In this document: positions 1 through 15,053 of the stretch, piece after piece
How the letters are laid out: each line of letters opens with the position of its first letter
Numbering within the stretch: the first letter of the stretch is position 1
Source: Enoplosus armatus
Lineage: Eukaryota; Chordata; Actinopteri; Centrarchiformes; Enoplosidae
Length of the DNA stretch: 64,000 bases
NCBI RefSeq assembly: GCF_043641665.1
Contig: NC_092197.1
Location: 19,349,857 to 19,413,856, forward strand
Direction: 5' to 3'
The notes under the pieces: generated by a model
Told to the model about the DNA's origin: nothing
The model's database searches: none
The model's input: only the letters and a program-made list of their open reading frames with translations
Program-made: the position numbers and the translations under genes

Positions 1-2479
1 TGAATGTCATGTTCCAATCACCATGGTTATGTTTGAATCACAAATGTCATGTCTCGGTCAGAAACGTCATATCAAAGTTGTACATTTTACAAATTTGGTC
101 TGAATTAGTTAAAAAAACAACAACCGGAGGATCATGTCGAGCCATGGCGAACAAACTGGGACGGAAATGAGACTCCAACATTGACTCAGAGTCACATTCA
201 CTCTGATCAACTCTGACGATTTTTGATTGAGTTACAGGAAGCACCCCAAACCGTCTCCTTTGCTAAGAGGAACTACTAAAATGTTTTATACCGTTTTATC
301 ACTCAAATATTCAACAGTAAATGCTTATTTAAAAGTTTATTTCTGTCTGTGAAACCATGTGACGGCTATACATTCACGTTAAAAAGGAAAGTCTTTCAGC
401 GAGCAGCCAAGTTCTTGACCCGAGCAAACCCCCCCCCCGATCCCATTTCCTAAAACCTCTCTGACTGAATAAACCAAACATGTGACCTGCTGTACCTGGA
501 GGTGAACCTGAGGACTTTCGAGATGAGGCCGGTCGCCAGGCTGTTGACACTGGCTTCTGATGGTGCCCGACACAGCGCCCCATCCGACCGGCCCAGCTCC
601 GCTTTCTTCTGCTTCTTCCGGAGCTTCCTGCGGTAGAACGCCTCCAGCAGCTCCATGGCTTCGATTCAAAGTCCACTTTATTCTAGTTTCTACTGTACTG
701 CTTTCTTCTTCGGCCGTAGGCCTCCTCTTCTTTTCGCTGTTTTTCTTCTTCACTTAGACAGTCCAAGAAAGATCCATTTCCACACCCGTTACTCTTTTGA
801 GTAATCCTTTCGGTGTGTCAGAAAGCTCCAAGAAAAACTATTTTCTGATTTTGACAGAATTCAACTCTACCCAGCCGTTCCCTTAGATGCTTTCCTGCGT
901 ACAATAGATCTTCCAAAAGTACTTGTCCTGTGATGAAATCTAACTCTGCTGCCTTCTACTGTACTTTATGACTCCTCTTGGACCATCAGCAGTCTTCGTT
1001 TGCCATACCTTTAACAAAAGAACCCGCTTTCCTGTCCTACCCGCATCTACTCCGGCTCTTCTCTAACACAAACTAACACAAAAGAACACTCTCTTTCTAA
1101 ATGCAATGCGTCTCTAGCAGTCCCGTCGAGTGTGTCTCCTTTGAAAAAGTTGCAAACCAGAGCGACGCAGCCACCCTATTGCTGCATTTTATACATGAAT
1201 CTACTCCTCTTTTCCATTGAAAAGACTTGCCTCGATCCTGTCCCTACCGCCCTCTGATCCGTCTCTTTGCTCCAGCTCCGGTCTTGGGCTGGCTGGTCGG
1301 ATCGAGCCGCGCTGCGTCGGTCCCACGGCCCTGAGCTTGTTAAGCAAATGAAGCAATTAAGCGTCATTAGGCCACCGTACGATAAAAGCGTAAAGTAAAC
1401 ATCCTCGGCCCCCGTCGGCCTGTACGGTAGCTGGCGATGTGCTGTGCTGAGCGAGAGACACTGAAGGTCTGAGGAGAGGGGAGAGAGGAGGGAGGTAGGG
1501 TGAGAGGTAGGGTGAGAGATAGTGAGAATGAGCAGCAAGAAAGGGAGGGAGGATGGAGGGAGATAAGCGTCGTCAGGGAGAAGCTTCTGAGGAATGAAGC
1601 AACTTAAAGACTGATAGCCTAGAGAGATGGCCGACAGAGAAGAACTGAGTGAGAGAGACAGAAGAAGGGATGATAGGAAAACGGAAGAAGGACGGGAGAG
1701 ACGGAACTCCACAGTATTGTCTGTCCTGCCTAACAGCTGAGACTAACTTGAGGAGGGGGTGAGAGGTAGAGAGGAAGCAATAACAAGTGCAAAGGTGAGA
1801 GAGGACGGAGGGAGAAGCAAAACAGTGAGGAGGAGGAGGAGGAGGAGGAGGAAGACGCGAGGGGACAGATAGAGAGCTGTTGATTATTGAGGTCATTGCA
1901 GCAGAAATGGATTTTGAAGCCACGGGCAGAGAGACGTCTCATGATGCAGCATGTGGTTCTACAGTGAACAATGAACTGACTATTAAAATCAGCACCACAA
2001 ACAAAACAGGCACAGACATATTGACAAAGGTTAGGAATCATTGATTAGTATTGGGCAAGTTGCTCTAAAAAATGTAACAAATGACTTCCTAAATAATAAA
2101 TGGAATAAATTACTACAGATATTTGTGATAAAAAAAAAAAAAAAATCCTAATGACTCCCCTGACCTTTGACCTTTCATGACCACTGCAAAACCAATGATA
2201 TCCCAGTCAACCCCCGGGTGTACTTTGTGTTAAGCGCCAGTTAACAAATATTGGCGTGCTAACAAGCCAAACAAAGATGGCGAGCCGGGTATTTATTAGC
2301 TGTGAAAAATCAGCATGTTAGCATGCTGGTGTCAGCGTTTAGCCCGGGAGACTACAGCCAGGTGACAATATGACGATGTGTTTATGCATCCCCCAGGGCT
2401 GCCACGATCCGCTCTTCACCCCTAAAGTTGTGTACCTTGATCCGGACGGGTCTCAGGCCTCGGATCAAGCCTCTGTACG

Positions 2480-2640
2480 CGGAAGTCTATGAAAAAAATG
2501 ACCCTACTTCTGACTTGATTTATCACCTCAGTCAATATTCATCCTCATGAGTTTATGGTCTCAAGTGCTAGTTTCAAGTCTTCTTCAATACAGGATGATG
2601 CTCATTTTCTAAAATTGGGGTCCCATTTAGAGGGCCACGG
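2480..2640 (-). repeat. Dispersed teleost repeat, copy 1 (reverse orientation)
   Basis: The reverse complement shares blocks such as TGTATTGAAGAAGACTT and AATCAAGT-AGAAGTAGGG with 53320-53450. It has no coding capacity. Family name not known to me. Confidence 0.7.
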
Positions 2641-3964
2641 AGACCTGTCAATCAAGACAGAGGCGTAGCAATGCACGGCACTGTGTGCATTCACATAGGC
2701 GTGAACTTGCTTTGGGTTTTGACCCAACTTTGACCCTTTCACAGTGTGTTTTCAGTGCAATGGAGCAGAGTGTAGGGATACGAGCCATGTGGAAAATATA
2801 GACTTGAGTGCGTATGTGTGAGTGTGTGTGAGTGTGTGTGTGTGTGTGCAGGGTGTGTCTCTCTGAACAGAGACCTTATCTGTTGCCGTGGGAAACTGTT
2901 CCTCTAGCCCATAATAATAATCTCTCTGATCTGCCCGGAAACCAAAATTGGAGAGAGGGAGGTGGGCAAAAGTGGATGCTGATACACTAACTGTGTGTGT
3001 GTGTGTGTGTGTGTGTGTTAAAGTGTGTCAAAACATGTTTGTGAAACTATGTTAATATCTTGTATGTGCGTGTTCGGGGTGTGTCAAAACTGTATCAAAA
3101 GTAAGTGTCATAAGTGTGTGTGTATGAGAGTACTTTATAAGAGGCCAATGGATAGTATTGGTTCTACTTCTGCTACTAGTCCTGGTCTCTGATTGGCTGG
3201 CAGTTACGGAACATACGGACCCTTCAAACACAGTTCTGGTCAAACTATCAAACTACAGGTAACAATAGCAAAAGTGTTGCTTCTACACACTATGTTAGCA
3301 GTTAACTCACTCAAGGACCCCTGGAACCCCCTCAAGGACTCCTGCAGTGTGCTTTCAAGTAAGAGCTTTTACATAGATGAGGTCGGCGATTCCAACTGTG
3401 TTCGAGTGTCGGACGCGTCGAAGTAAAGAGTACTAGCCAATCACAGCACAGTAGGGCGGGCCGTACCACAAAACTGGTGGCGGGAGAAAAAAAAAAAACG
3501 CGCGTTGCCTTGTTGCGTTGGTTAGCATGACTGTTAGCTGATGTTAGCACGAACATGTTTATACGTCCTAAACAGGACTTCATTCTAGTCAACAGTTTAA
3601 ACACCGGTCTAAATCACAGCTCATGGTAAATTAAACTCCAGGTAACCATGGCAACAGATGCTTCAGGCTCTGTTAGCAAGTGACTCACCGTGCGTTAAAC
3701 TGACCACATTATTTTTTTTTTTTTACAACTGCTAACCCACATTTCTCTACGCAAGTTCACTTCACACAGTCGTCTTTATCGACGTGCAGCTCAGCATCCA
3801 AAATGCACTAATGCAACTCGTGTACCCAAACACACTTGTATGCCGACAGCAACACTATGTGACTCATTATATAATGGCCATGAAAATCACTGACAACAGT
3901 TGTATAGAGACCAAAAACTGCAATACAGGGACTAACACTAGACTGCACTGTTTGGCTTTAAATC

Positions 3965-4004
<40 letters not shown>

Positions 4005-4864
4005 AAGGGAGTTTGTTTGTACTGCGCTCGCGCGCGTGTGTTTTGTGCAATTACGCGATGATGTCGTTTTAGAAAAATGTGGTGATTCAACTAAAGAAAC
4101 ATGTCTGAGGAGGAAAGAGGAGCAGAGAGGAAAGGAGTCGACGGGAAAGGAAAGGAGGAGAGGAAGAGAGAAGGGACTGTTTATAAATCAGTCTGTCTGT
4201 CCTCTCCAGATTAACACCCAGCCTCATGGGGCTCTGATGGCCCACTTCCTGTTTTTGGACCTATGAGAGACAAGCATTGCCCCCCACCTCCTCCTCTCTC
4301 CTCAGCGGTATCTGATAACCACCCAGAGCCCGGGGGGGATTGTTGGGAGCATAGAGTCATTCTGCCTGTTTATATCTGACCAACAGTAGAGTTCATTGTA
4401 TCGCCCACCTGCAACATGTCGCTGCTCAAAGGCACTTCAGCAGGACACTTTGCAGGACCCGCCGGAGGTTCTATGTAACTGCTGAGTCACCCACCCCCCC
4501 CCCCCCCCCCCGAAAAAAAAAAAAAAAGAGCAGTGAGATTTCCATGAACCAAGAACAGCTTCGAGCTGTTTCCAGGACTGACACGTTTCGCAACTGTTGA
4601 CAGTAAAAAGCCAAACTCTTTACTTGATGATAAAGGGGATGGGCAGCAGGAACACAAGAAAAAAAATCAGCAAGTGTCTGTCTGTAGTCACACTAGCACC
4701 CCCCTGAGGCTGTGATGTTCATTACATGCATATACACACGCAAACACACACTGAGTAACTCCAGGACCTGACCTCCATATTAGGATGAAACTGGCTGTAG
4801 CAGAGTGTCAGTATTTATAGACTGTTTGTCTGCACGGACTGAGTTTATACACTGATAACAACAC

Positions 4865-4902
<38 letters not shown>

Positions 4903-7900
4903 GTGTTGAACCAGGAACCGACTGTAGATTACACGTTCACACGCAGACAACCGAACGGGCAATTCACACAGAACACTCCATTAAGACAAGCTCATCCTCC
5001 GCAGTCCGCCATAAACAAATGACATGGAACTTTTCTGTTGTGCTACTTTTGCACACCACCATAAAATGACCCTGTATAATATATATATATGCGTATGAGT
5101 AACCGTATATATATTGTATTTTCTATTCTATCCTTTAAGGGTTAGGGTCACCACTGACTTAAAGCCCAAGGCGCTGACTTTTTCAATGTTTGACCAAAAC
5201 CACCATCAATGAGGTGTCTGAGGGTAGACTAAATATTAAAAAAACCCCTCTCAGCATAACAGAATACAGCTCAACAGCAGGACGACTGGGTCAATAGGAC
5301 AGATATGGCACTCGCACCCTTTCACGTAGTTATAAAGCGTTCGCGTTGACCAAGTGTTGTTCAAACCCCACGGTACTTTATTTAAAACCCTGGTGGAGAT
5401 CCCAAAGTTTTTAATACACCGACTGGGTTTTAAGATGTGGGGTCTTTAAGATGGAGAGCTGAAATGAAAATCTTTAATAATCATCATGATAATTGGATCT
5501 TTCACATAGCTGAGCCCAGTAGTGACACCTAATTTTAATGTCCACGCAGTCTGACGAACGGCTGCACTGAGCTGCGGCGATGCAGCGGGCGAAGACACGG
5601 GGGAAATACCACCGTGAGGTGGTTACCATAGCGATCTGAGCGCATTCCGTTTACACAGTTTGTTTTCCTGCCTCCGAGTCTGGACCCTGAGTCACAAACA
5701 CACAACGGGACGGTAATAAATCCTCTGATCGGAACACACACACACACGCACAAAGGAAGCGCGGGCAGGACATCCTAACACCAGGGGCGACGACCTCCTC
5801 AGCTGACAGCACTGATTTGACATCACTTCCTGTTTTAACCCACAGGGCGAGAATTTATCGACCCTGGAAGGAACTGCTATTATATACCAGACGGGAAGTC
5901 CCAGACGGCGACACTATGGCGGCAACCACAACTCTAAGGAGGTGTCTTTGGTCTGAGCCGGTCCCTCGGCAGCCGATTTACTACTCCAAATTCTTATCCC
6001 CTGGAGGGACTTTGCCCTGTTCCACCCTGGCACCTTTTGGCCCCGTGCTTAGTCGATTTTCAGGGGAGAGCCCACGCAGACTTGGGGCTAACTCTGCTCC
6101 GGAGCAGGGCCAGCTCAGATGAGATGTGAAGGCTGTCTAAGCCTGGGGCCTAACAGCTCCCTTAGGCCGGGGCCGAGTGCGGTGTGACCCTTGGAAATGA
6201 TCAATTGATGGAGGGTCTCAGCTCTCTCCTACCTGTTCTTGATGCGTAGTTGGGCTCCTCCTGCTGAACATGGTCTGCTGTGGTGGGATGATGATGGTGT
6301 TTGTTGTGGTTGTGGTGGTGGTGGTGGTAAAATAGGAGAAAGAGGAGGAGGAGGAGGAGGAGGAGGAGTAGGAGGAGGAGGAGCAGGGAGGGAGGGACGT
6401 GAAGTGCCAAACTCCTCGATATATCCTGGATCAAACTCCCTGAGGAGAGAGGCAGAACATTTTTCACATTAAAAGCCTATAAGGAAAGGGAGAGACTAAT
6501 GACTTTAAAGTGGCCGCAGTGCTTTTACTGTTAAACATCTGCAGGAAGCGCTGCGATCCACTGACAGCAGCTTAACAGAGACGGTCAGGATCTTTGAAAC
6601 GTACCTGGACGCTGTCAGAATATTGCTTCCTTTTCTTTCTGATCTATCTGGCCCAGAGCAGATGAGCTAATCCACAGCCACCGCGCTTACAGGACCACCA
6701 CGCGGCTGCCAAAGTAAACCAGGCCTGCTGCTGCGTTCAAGTCCGACCGGTTCAAACAGGACCGTCCGCCTGTCTGTTTTTCTGTACTGCACTGACACCA
6801 CGATCGCAATTTAGTCATTTATCAAATGCCGCTCACCGCGGCGCGTGATACAAAAGCTGCAGTTCAAAGGTCAACTGAGGTACCAGCAACAGCGAAGAGG
6901 CCAAAGCTTTTAATAGGCCCTTTTCATAGCAGACATTTTTGACTTATAGTCATAGCAGGGAAAGCGCAGGTGAACGCAACATCTCATAGCATTAATGATG
7001 GCTCTGTTCTGTTCAAGTGTCCCAGTAAGGACCCATTAAATCCAGCTTGGAGACACTTTTGTTTACAATAAGCCACACATTGTATACGTGTCTCTGTTGT
7101 CTCGATTTTCCTCAGGCTGCATGCAAATCAGTGTCGGGCCCCCCCCCCCCCCCCCTCCAGTCCAGAGAGCGGTGGTGAACCACATTCAGACCTAGTTAAC
7201 GTGTGCGTGTGTGTGTGTGTGTGTGTGAGAGAGAGTGTGTATTACTCATGTTGTGGGGACATAAATCTGTTTACTTTTGGGGACAAAATACAAAAGTCCC
7301 CTTCATGTAAATCATTACATTTTAGGGTTAAGACTTGATTTAAGGTTAGATTTAGGTTTAGGGTTAGGGTGTGTGTGTGTGTGTATGTGTGTGTGTGAGT
7401 GTGTGTGTGTGTGAGCACGGCCCATCCTCAGTTTCCGTGTGCGAAATGCAGCCACAAGAAGAAAAAGTAAAGTTAATAATGAAGGTAACAGAGCGCGTGG
7501 AGTTTTAGTAAAATGATATAATGGACTGTCAACTACATGACGTGTTCCATGTTTGTTCAATAAATTTGAATATTGTTTCTGCCTTTAGGCAATCAGTCAT
7601 TATGGCTGTTAATGATGCTCTGGGTCTCTGAGATACACAACATCACTGCTGGTTCTGGTTCAGTGATCCGGGAGAGAACACTGAAGGTGATGTTAGAAAG
7701 AAACTTTGAAAATCCGAATGTGTGTTTGACGAAAAACAAATACTTTTGCCGTCAGATAACAAACACCTCTTTCATCGAAGTAAGAGCGGTTTCCTCCCTC
7801 CGCCCAGCGCAGCCATTCAGATCTGCAATCCTCTTAAACAGAGGGATGAATACCGAAGACAATACGCATCTTACAAACACACACAGAAACACACCCAGAC

Positions 7901-7977
7901 TTATATTATCAACTGCGGACATTCCACTGGTGAGTATTCAGAACTGCATACAGCAGCTACATAAACACTAATGTGTG

Positions 7978-8009
<32 letters not shown>

Positions 8010-8144
8010 GACGCAGACAGGTGCACAGATAAAAGCCCATTAAAGGGAAACCAGTCGAGCTGGTCAGAGGAATTTGCGGCAGCCACAACACCCTGAAATC
8101 ACCTGAACAGGAGGGGCCGTGTTGTCACATCCACTTTCCATCTC

Positions 8145-8187
<43 letters not shown>

Positions 8188-8806
8188 CTTCTCTCTGCAC
8201 CTTTTACCTGAGTTCAACAGTTTTCTGACAGCCTGAGCAGTGTTCAGCCAGAGGAAAGTCTGAGGGGGAATTTGGGGGAAATGTGCCTGAAATGAAGCAT
8301 CAGACATCAAGAATATTTCCAAATACAGAGTCACGCAAATTATATAGAGTGACAGACAGTCATGGGACACGTGCCAAGAGTTTTGTTTTTTTTCCCCCAT
8401 TCCATTGAGTTCAGTAGTTCATGAGAAAACAGTTAAATGATGGGCAGTATTAACAACAACGCAAACGTTTGTGGCATGCGCAGATAGTGTGTCACTGACT
8501 GTGCAGAATGGTCCAATATCAACAGCGACGGGGGGGGGGTTGACACGATGAGTCCCCACAAAGTCACTGTGCGAACCCCTCTGTGTCCCCACAATACTCT
8601 CTCACACACACACACACAGAGAGAGAGAGAGCAGTTTCCCGGGAAACCGTTTTGTGGCGGTTCGTCCATGTAATGACTTCTTCCTCTTCTTTTCTTGAGC
8701 AGAGAAACTCAAACATTCATTAAGCTCGATTACGTCAACCAACAACAAAAGGACACAAAGAAAGAGAGTCGCTGGAGATGAATGGAAGAAGACAAAGAGA
8801 GAGAGG

Positions 8807-8850
8807 CTGGGTGGCTGGGTGGCTGGGTGGCTGGGTGGCTGGGTGGGGGG
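8807..8850 (+). repeat. GGCTGGGT tandem repeat with terminal G run
   Basis: Five or so head-to-tail copies of GGCTGGGT end in a run of G. The regular GGG triplets could fold as a G-quadruplex on the plus strand. Confidence 0.8.
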
Positions 8851-9360
8851 GCACCTACAGACAACTACACAACTGCGATTAAAATTTTGCTACAAGACAA
8901 AAGTGGTCAAATTCCTCTTGGCCTGCATTAGTCACCGAATACATTTCCAATTTCAGTCCTGTTTTTATGAGTTCACTAACAACAAAAACACAAACTTGAG
9001 TTTATCACAACCCTTAAAGTTACACTGGAGAACATACAAACACAAGCCGATGGAAACGAACACCGGATCATCAACAAATCTTGAGGAGCTCAAAGGGTCA
9101 AAGGTCGCAGCAACTCGACAACGGCTGTAACAACATTTCCGCAATCGCTGTTGTTGTTGTTGTTGTAACCCGACAACCACCGTCCCGCACACGCACTGTG
9201 ACACACTGCTGATAACCGCGCCGCCATGCTGCATGACCTCCAAACATGACATGGACTGCTCTCTTTAACCCTCTCACCTCCCGGCAGCCTGAGTCGCTAT
9301 ATGTTTGAAGAGCACAGAACACGGAAAGTCATCTACTCACTGGTTGTGTTCATACTCTGT

Positions 9361-9538
9361 ATCTATCTGTGTGTATATCTATATCTATCTGTGTGTATAT
9401 CTATATCTATCTGTCTGTATATCTATATCTGTCTGTATATCTATATCTATCTGTCTGTATATCTATATCTATCTGTCTGTATATCTATATCTGTCTGTAT
9501 ATCTATATCTATCTGTCTGTATATCTATATCTATCTGT
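9361..9538. repeat. Compound tetranucleotide array (CTAT/CTGT)
   Basis: About 178 nt of alternating ctat, ctgt and atat blocks forming a higher-order unit of about 22 nt, repeated with variation. It lacks stops in all three plus-strand frames, which gives a spurious Ile/Ser/Tyr/Leu-rich translation in each. Confidence 0.9.
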
Positions 9539-11369
9539 GTGGTTCCTTTATAGCCGTTAACGTTAGCTTTTTACTTCTGGCGATTCCGTTTACGCTTCAC
9601 AAATCCTAAAAGCGGGGGGTTCATTGGTGCGGATTATCTTGCCGAACAAAACCTGTAAAGGATCATAAACTTCTGTTTTGCCACAGAGCTTATTTTCTGC
9701 AATGATCCAAAACAAAAGATAAACATGAAAATGAACGAAAGGATCACGCTTGTGCATGCTGGAAAAAAGATTTTACTCTCCCGTGTAGTGATTCATCGCT
9801 GTGGTTTTAGCCAAATCGTTGCCAGAACACAAGGACTGAATAAACAAGGAGGGACAGGTTTTTTTTTTTTTTTCGAGGTCAGTTTTGCATTCTGAGCGAG
9901 AGAGAGTCACGCCAACAAAGCAAAACAAAGCACATGCAAATACTAAGGCCAGCGAAGAACAGAAGCAGGCGGCCGCCGAACCTGCTCGACAAAGCACTGA
10001 CTGCAGAGTCACTCTGAGGACAAACACCGCCAGCCTGAAAAATGTACACGTCTACCTTATGCTGGTGTCATTAATATGGATTAGAACCTTCAGGTGCCGC
10101 CTGTCAAGTCGGCTCCTAGATTCATAACTGAGGATTCCTACTAGTGTAAGACAATAGCTACATGGGCTCCACCAAGTACCCAGCGGCATCGTTAGGCGCG
10201 GGGCGTCCGAGGCTACAGCCCCGAATGTTTTACGAAACATTGTCCTCTTGTATACAAGCACAATCAGTCCATATATAGTATATATATATATATATATATA
10301 CTATATATATATATCTCCATGTTGTTTTGTTGCACATTTCCTGTTTCATTTCGTAGTACTGTACTGACCTCTCCTCTCGTTTCAGATACCCCACTTCCTG
10401 CCCTTGTGTGTTTCCTGCCTGCATCATTACCTGCCTAAATGCGAGAACTGCCCAGTGCAGTCTTGATGCTCACGCGACAGTTTAACATATGTATATAACT
10501 ATTGGCTGGATTGACATGAAGTTTGGTTCAGATATTCATGGTTCCCTTGAGGACTATTTAAAAAAAACAACAAAAAATTTGTCGAATACTTATATTCAAA
10601 TGCCTGCAAAAATAATGACATTCACATCAACCTCAGCTGTAATTTGTGTTTTGAGCTGATTAGCAGATGTTAGCATGCTAACACGCTAAGCTAAACATCA
10701 TCACAGAGCCACCACCATGGTTGTTGATTATTAGTCTTGTTTAAGCAATGAAGGCTTTCCAGAGCCTGCACAGTACGTTTTTTTTTTTTATGTGTTTGAG
10801 GTCATCTTAATGTAAAGTCTATGGGAGGAGGCGGTGGGGCTGGGGGAAGAGACAATACTTTTTTGGGGGGGGGGTATAAGCTGGGTGAGCCGTTTTAATT
10901 GAAATGAATTGATGCCATATTGGACACCGGAGTCCAGTTCCTTGGTCCAGCGTAAGATATCTAAAAAACTGACCAGATGGTTTAGACCTTCATTCACATT
11001 CCTGCTCCCCAGAGGATGATTCCTTCTTGCACCATCCTCCTCCTCCAAAACCGTTCTGAACATTTTCAGGCATCACTCTAAGAGGAGCTAAATCATCAGC
11101 ATTCATTTCTTTCTGGAGTGAAAGAAAATGAAACGGCTAAATAAGACTTTCTGCTTTGACACGCAGTTCTGCCGCTATGAAAAACACGACAATGATGCTG
11201 GCGCTTTGACTAGCAGGTGCCTGCTGCTTCCAGGAAAACAAAACCTCTTGTGTGTAACGTAACACGAGTGAAGTGCAGACTGCTGCTTACTGGGGATTAG
11301 AGGACAAAAAACGCTGGAAAAACAGCTGCAAGGCACAAGGCAAGGAGTAATATAGGTAATGAACACACA

Positions 11370-11417
<48 letters not shown>

Positions 11418-11559
11418 ATACAAAGAAGGGGGCATTATAAACACGACACAGGCTCAAACACATCTTAATTTGCAGGAACACACTGCATTTGAAAATCCTC
11501 TGAAATCCTGGCACACGCATTCACACAAACACAAGTTAAACACTCCGATACACACTCGG

Positions 11560-11606
<47 letters not shown>

Positions 11607-13571
11607 AGAGCACAGGTGGGTGGTGATAATCTTACCTCACTCACCAGGAAAGCCGCAAGTGTCAAGTATCAATTAAAAGAAGGCACAAAACCTTCTGGCT
11701 GCACGCACGCTACATATCGATCTTCATGCCTGTGTGTTAAGGAGATGGCCGGAGTCAGGATGTGATTAGCCTAGCTTAGCATAAGGACTGGAAGCAGCTG
11801 TCCAAAGTTCAAACATACACCTACCGACACCTCAAATCACGCGGATGAACAGATTGTGTCTCATTTATTACATTCTGGAACTATTTCTTGACAAACAACG
11901 GCGCGTCCATCCACCCAGTACTGCTGTGCTGGTTGCCCGGGAAACCTCCCAGTGACGACAAGACTGCACCCATCTGTTGCTCGTCAAGAAACAGTTACAG
12001 CACATAACAGCCCTAAAACTGCAAAAGTCCAGATCTAGCAGCTGATAGGGGCCAGAGCCGCCTCACGTTTGGTCTGATCGGCATCGCGATCAGCATCAGG
12101 GAGTTCCGGGGGGGGGGGGGCAGTTGCAAAAACTTAATTTAAGACTAGTCTTGGCCTGAGACTGGTTTTCCTAAAGCAGACACAGGTTTTCAGCAGGTGT
12201 AAAATGTGTCGATCTTCCGCTGCTAAGCGTCACTGTTGCCATCCCCCATTTTTGTGTCTCATTTCACCCATGATGCATTGCGCGACAGGCCATCCAAGAC
12301 AGTCTTACACTAGTCACTCATGGGGCAACGTCATACAACAGGTACATTTAAGTGTCTACAGCAAGTCTGACTCAAAGTTGTATTTAAGTCAAAGTCTATT
12401 TGTATGCAACTGGCCCCGGTTGTGCATCTAGGGGCCCAACACACCAGAGGGCCCCACACATGTGCAAATGTGTACAAATACAGTCCAGTTGCTCAAAATC
12501 CAGCAACTCAAAACACCAACTACAGTACATGTACTTTTTTCCACTGGCTTATGAAACGAAATATATCATTTTGTAAACAGTACTATTCTTTCTTTTTTTT
12601 TCCTGTGAGAGAAAAATCAAAAAACTGAAGAATCGCCAACAACTGTCTGTCTGTTATTGATTAATTGAGTATGGATACATGAAGTTAAGGAGGATTATGT
12701 TCCCATATAATCCATTACATCTAAGACAATGAGATGCTGGCGATACAATCTTTTGTATCTTTAGTGTTTCTGTTTTTGTATTTTCAAAAACTGGAGTAAA
12801 AAAAGGCATGTATTTATTTATTTTTTTCGATACAGGCCCTGCAGGTGGACAACCGCGTTTTTGCCCTATATGTCAGTAATATGTACACCGACATCAAGGG
12901 AAAATAATTGGAGAAATGCTCTGACCTCATAACTCTGAATCAAAAGACATTCATGACGCATTATGACGCTACTTTTGTCCTGTTTGCGTCGTTCTGTCCG
13001 TCGTGTCGATCAGTAATAACAGCATACTTAAACTGGACCGAGCCAAATGCTGAGATATGGAGACACACCGACACCACTGAAGACAGGTCCGGCGGGTCAG
13101 GAAACATGGCCAGTCGGATGATCCCACGGCAACGATGATAAAATGAAAAGGAAATGAAAAATGAAACGTTCCACTAAGACTGATTCAAACTTGAGTGCGA
13201 TTTGTTCTCGCAAAACACACACACAAACACACAGACTTACAGCTCTGTTGGGCAGCTCCTCGGAAAACACACTTTGCTTTCAGCTTGTTGTGAGTGCACT
13301 AGTGGCATGGCTCTCTCTCTCTCTCTCTCTCTCTCTGTGTCAGTGTCTCTCTCTCTCTCTCTCTCCCTGTGTCTCTTCACGTCTCTGTTCCCAGCCAATC
13401 AGGGCTCACCCGCACGCACCAATCAGAGGGAGCGCAGCAGGCACGGAGGAGAGGGCGACAGACAGACAGACCGGTGTGGTGAGCCCGGCGGCGTCTGACA
13501 GGTGTGTCCGGTGTCGACATCACACACACCTTTTGTCTAACTGACACAGAGGATGGAAGACACGCAAAACA

Positions 13572-13574
<3 letters not shown>

Positions 13575-13626
<52 letters not shown>
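13575..13626. repeat. (CA)n microsatellite
   Basis: About 26 CA units; one of the longest uninterrupted dinucleotide tracts in the Shroom intron. Confidence 0.95.
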
Positions 13627-13629
<3 letters not shown>

Positions 13630-15017
13630 CTTTTTGGTGGTGTAGTTAACCCTTTAAGAATTAGACCGGAGTGCAAACGAGGTGCAATACACAGGCTTTG
13701 TTTTCAGGAGGTCAGCAGGAAGGAGAGCAGAGTCGAGTGCTCATGGGAAAAACGGGAGTCCACTTGCATGGCACTACAGTCCAAAGGTGAATGTGGTCCC
13801 GGGAATGCAAGCGCGCGGTTTGACCTGCTGTACAGTCCACTGCACATCAAACCTCCAAGTCTGCTTCAGTTCAAGCCCAAGGGAACAGAATGGAATATAC
13901 TGTACATGTGCTTTTACAGGGAACAGACCTCAGAGCAGTCGACTTCTCGCGGTGCCCCATCAGATTCCTGCAGGTAGCCGGACAGACCAAAACACACACA
14001 CACACACACACACACACGCCGCTGCTCTCTGCTCGCCTGGAGGACAAATTCTCACGCCTTCCCACAACGCCATGTGCGCCTCCACACCTGTCCTGCAGTG
14101 CGCCCGCGTGTGCTCGTGTCTAAAGTCTAAAGTCCCGCATTGTGTCATGCCTCTCGCGCGCGTCTCCCAATGAATAAAAGCCGCTGCAGTAGCAACAGCA
14201 GCCTCACCAGCCGTCACACCCCAAACCCAAATACAAACCTGGCTTTTTACCTGGCAGGGCCTCAACCTGAATGCTGAAAGAGATGCTTGACGCGCATGAC
14301 GCACCCGGAGACCTCCCTCACTGCGTTTCCCAGACATCCAACGTGTCCATCTCCACCAAAAGATGGTTGATTTGTCTGGAAACTCATCCTTTCGTCGCTG
14401 ATCCACCTGACTAGCTCGATGTTGGCTTATCAGCTAACCATCGCTGTGACGGTGTTAACACCTGATTAGAACGCTATCTGAACTGGCCGCTAAAAGCTTC
14501 AAAGCTCGCGAGTGACGTATTTCATGTCGTAGAACAAAACGTTGAAACCTCTTGAGCTTGTGCGTAACCACACGCCTTATTTCAGGCGTCTAACCAAAAA
14601 CCCCGTTGACTTCCAGACGAGGGAACCGGAACTAATTTCCGGGTTTTAGGACTCGTCCCTGCAGCACTCTGTGGACCCTGTTCCACTGAGTGAATTTTGA
14701 CGGCACGCGTGGCAGATAAATGCACTCCGCCAATCAGGGAGGGATTTGCCAGCTAACATCAGTCATCTCCTCGACATGCTGTGCTTCCCGCTTGCGGAGT
14801 AGCCCCGCAGTTGCGGAAGTGCAGTCGAGGTAACGTGTCAATAACTGCTGTAACATGAAGGTCGCTGCCGGGGGACTAGCTGAAACCTTCAAAGACTGGA
14901 CAAGCCGCCATGGAGATCACTGAGTTGATCAACAGATTAACGACATGACGCATGTGATAATCAGTAACAGTAACACTAGTAATGACTGATGATAGATAAC
15001 AGGTAAAACAAAACCGC

Positions 15018-15053
<36 letters not shown>

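Noticed and set aside
5817..6122. Plus-strand open frame of 101 codons in the Shroom intron
   Set aside because: No similarity recognised, no conserved motif, and it lies in repeat-rich intronic sequence; treated as a chance frame.
7316..7370. Telomere-like TTTAGGG/GGGTTAGGG words
   Set aside because: Only two or three imperfect units next to a (TG)n tract; too short to call an interstitial telomere repeat.
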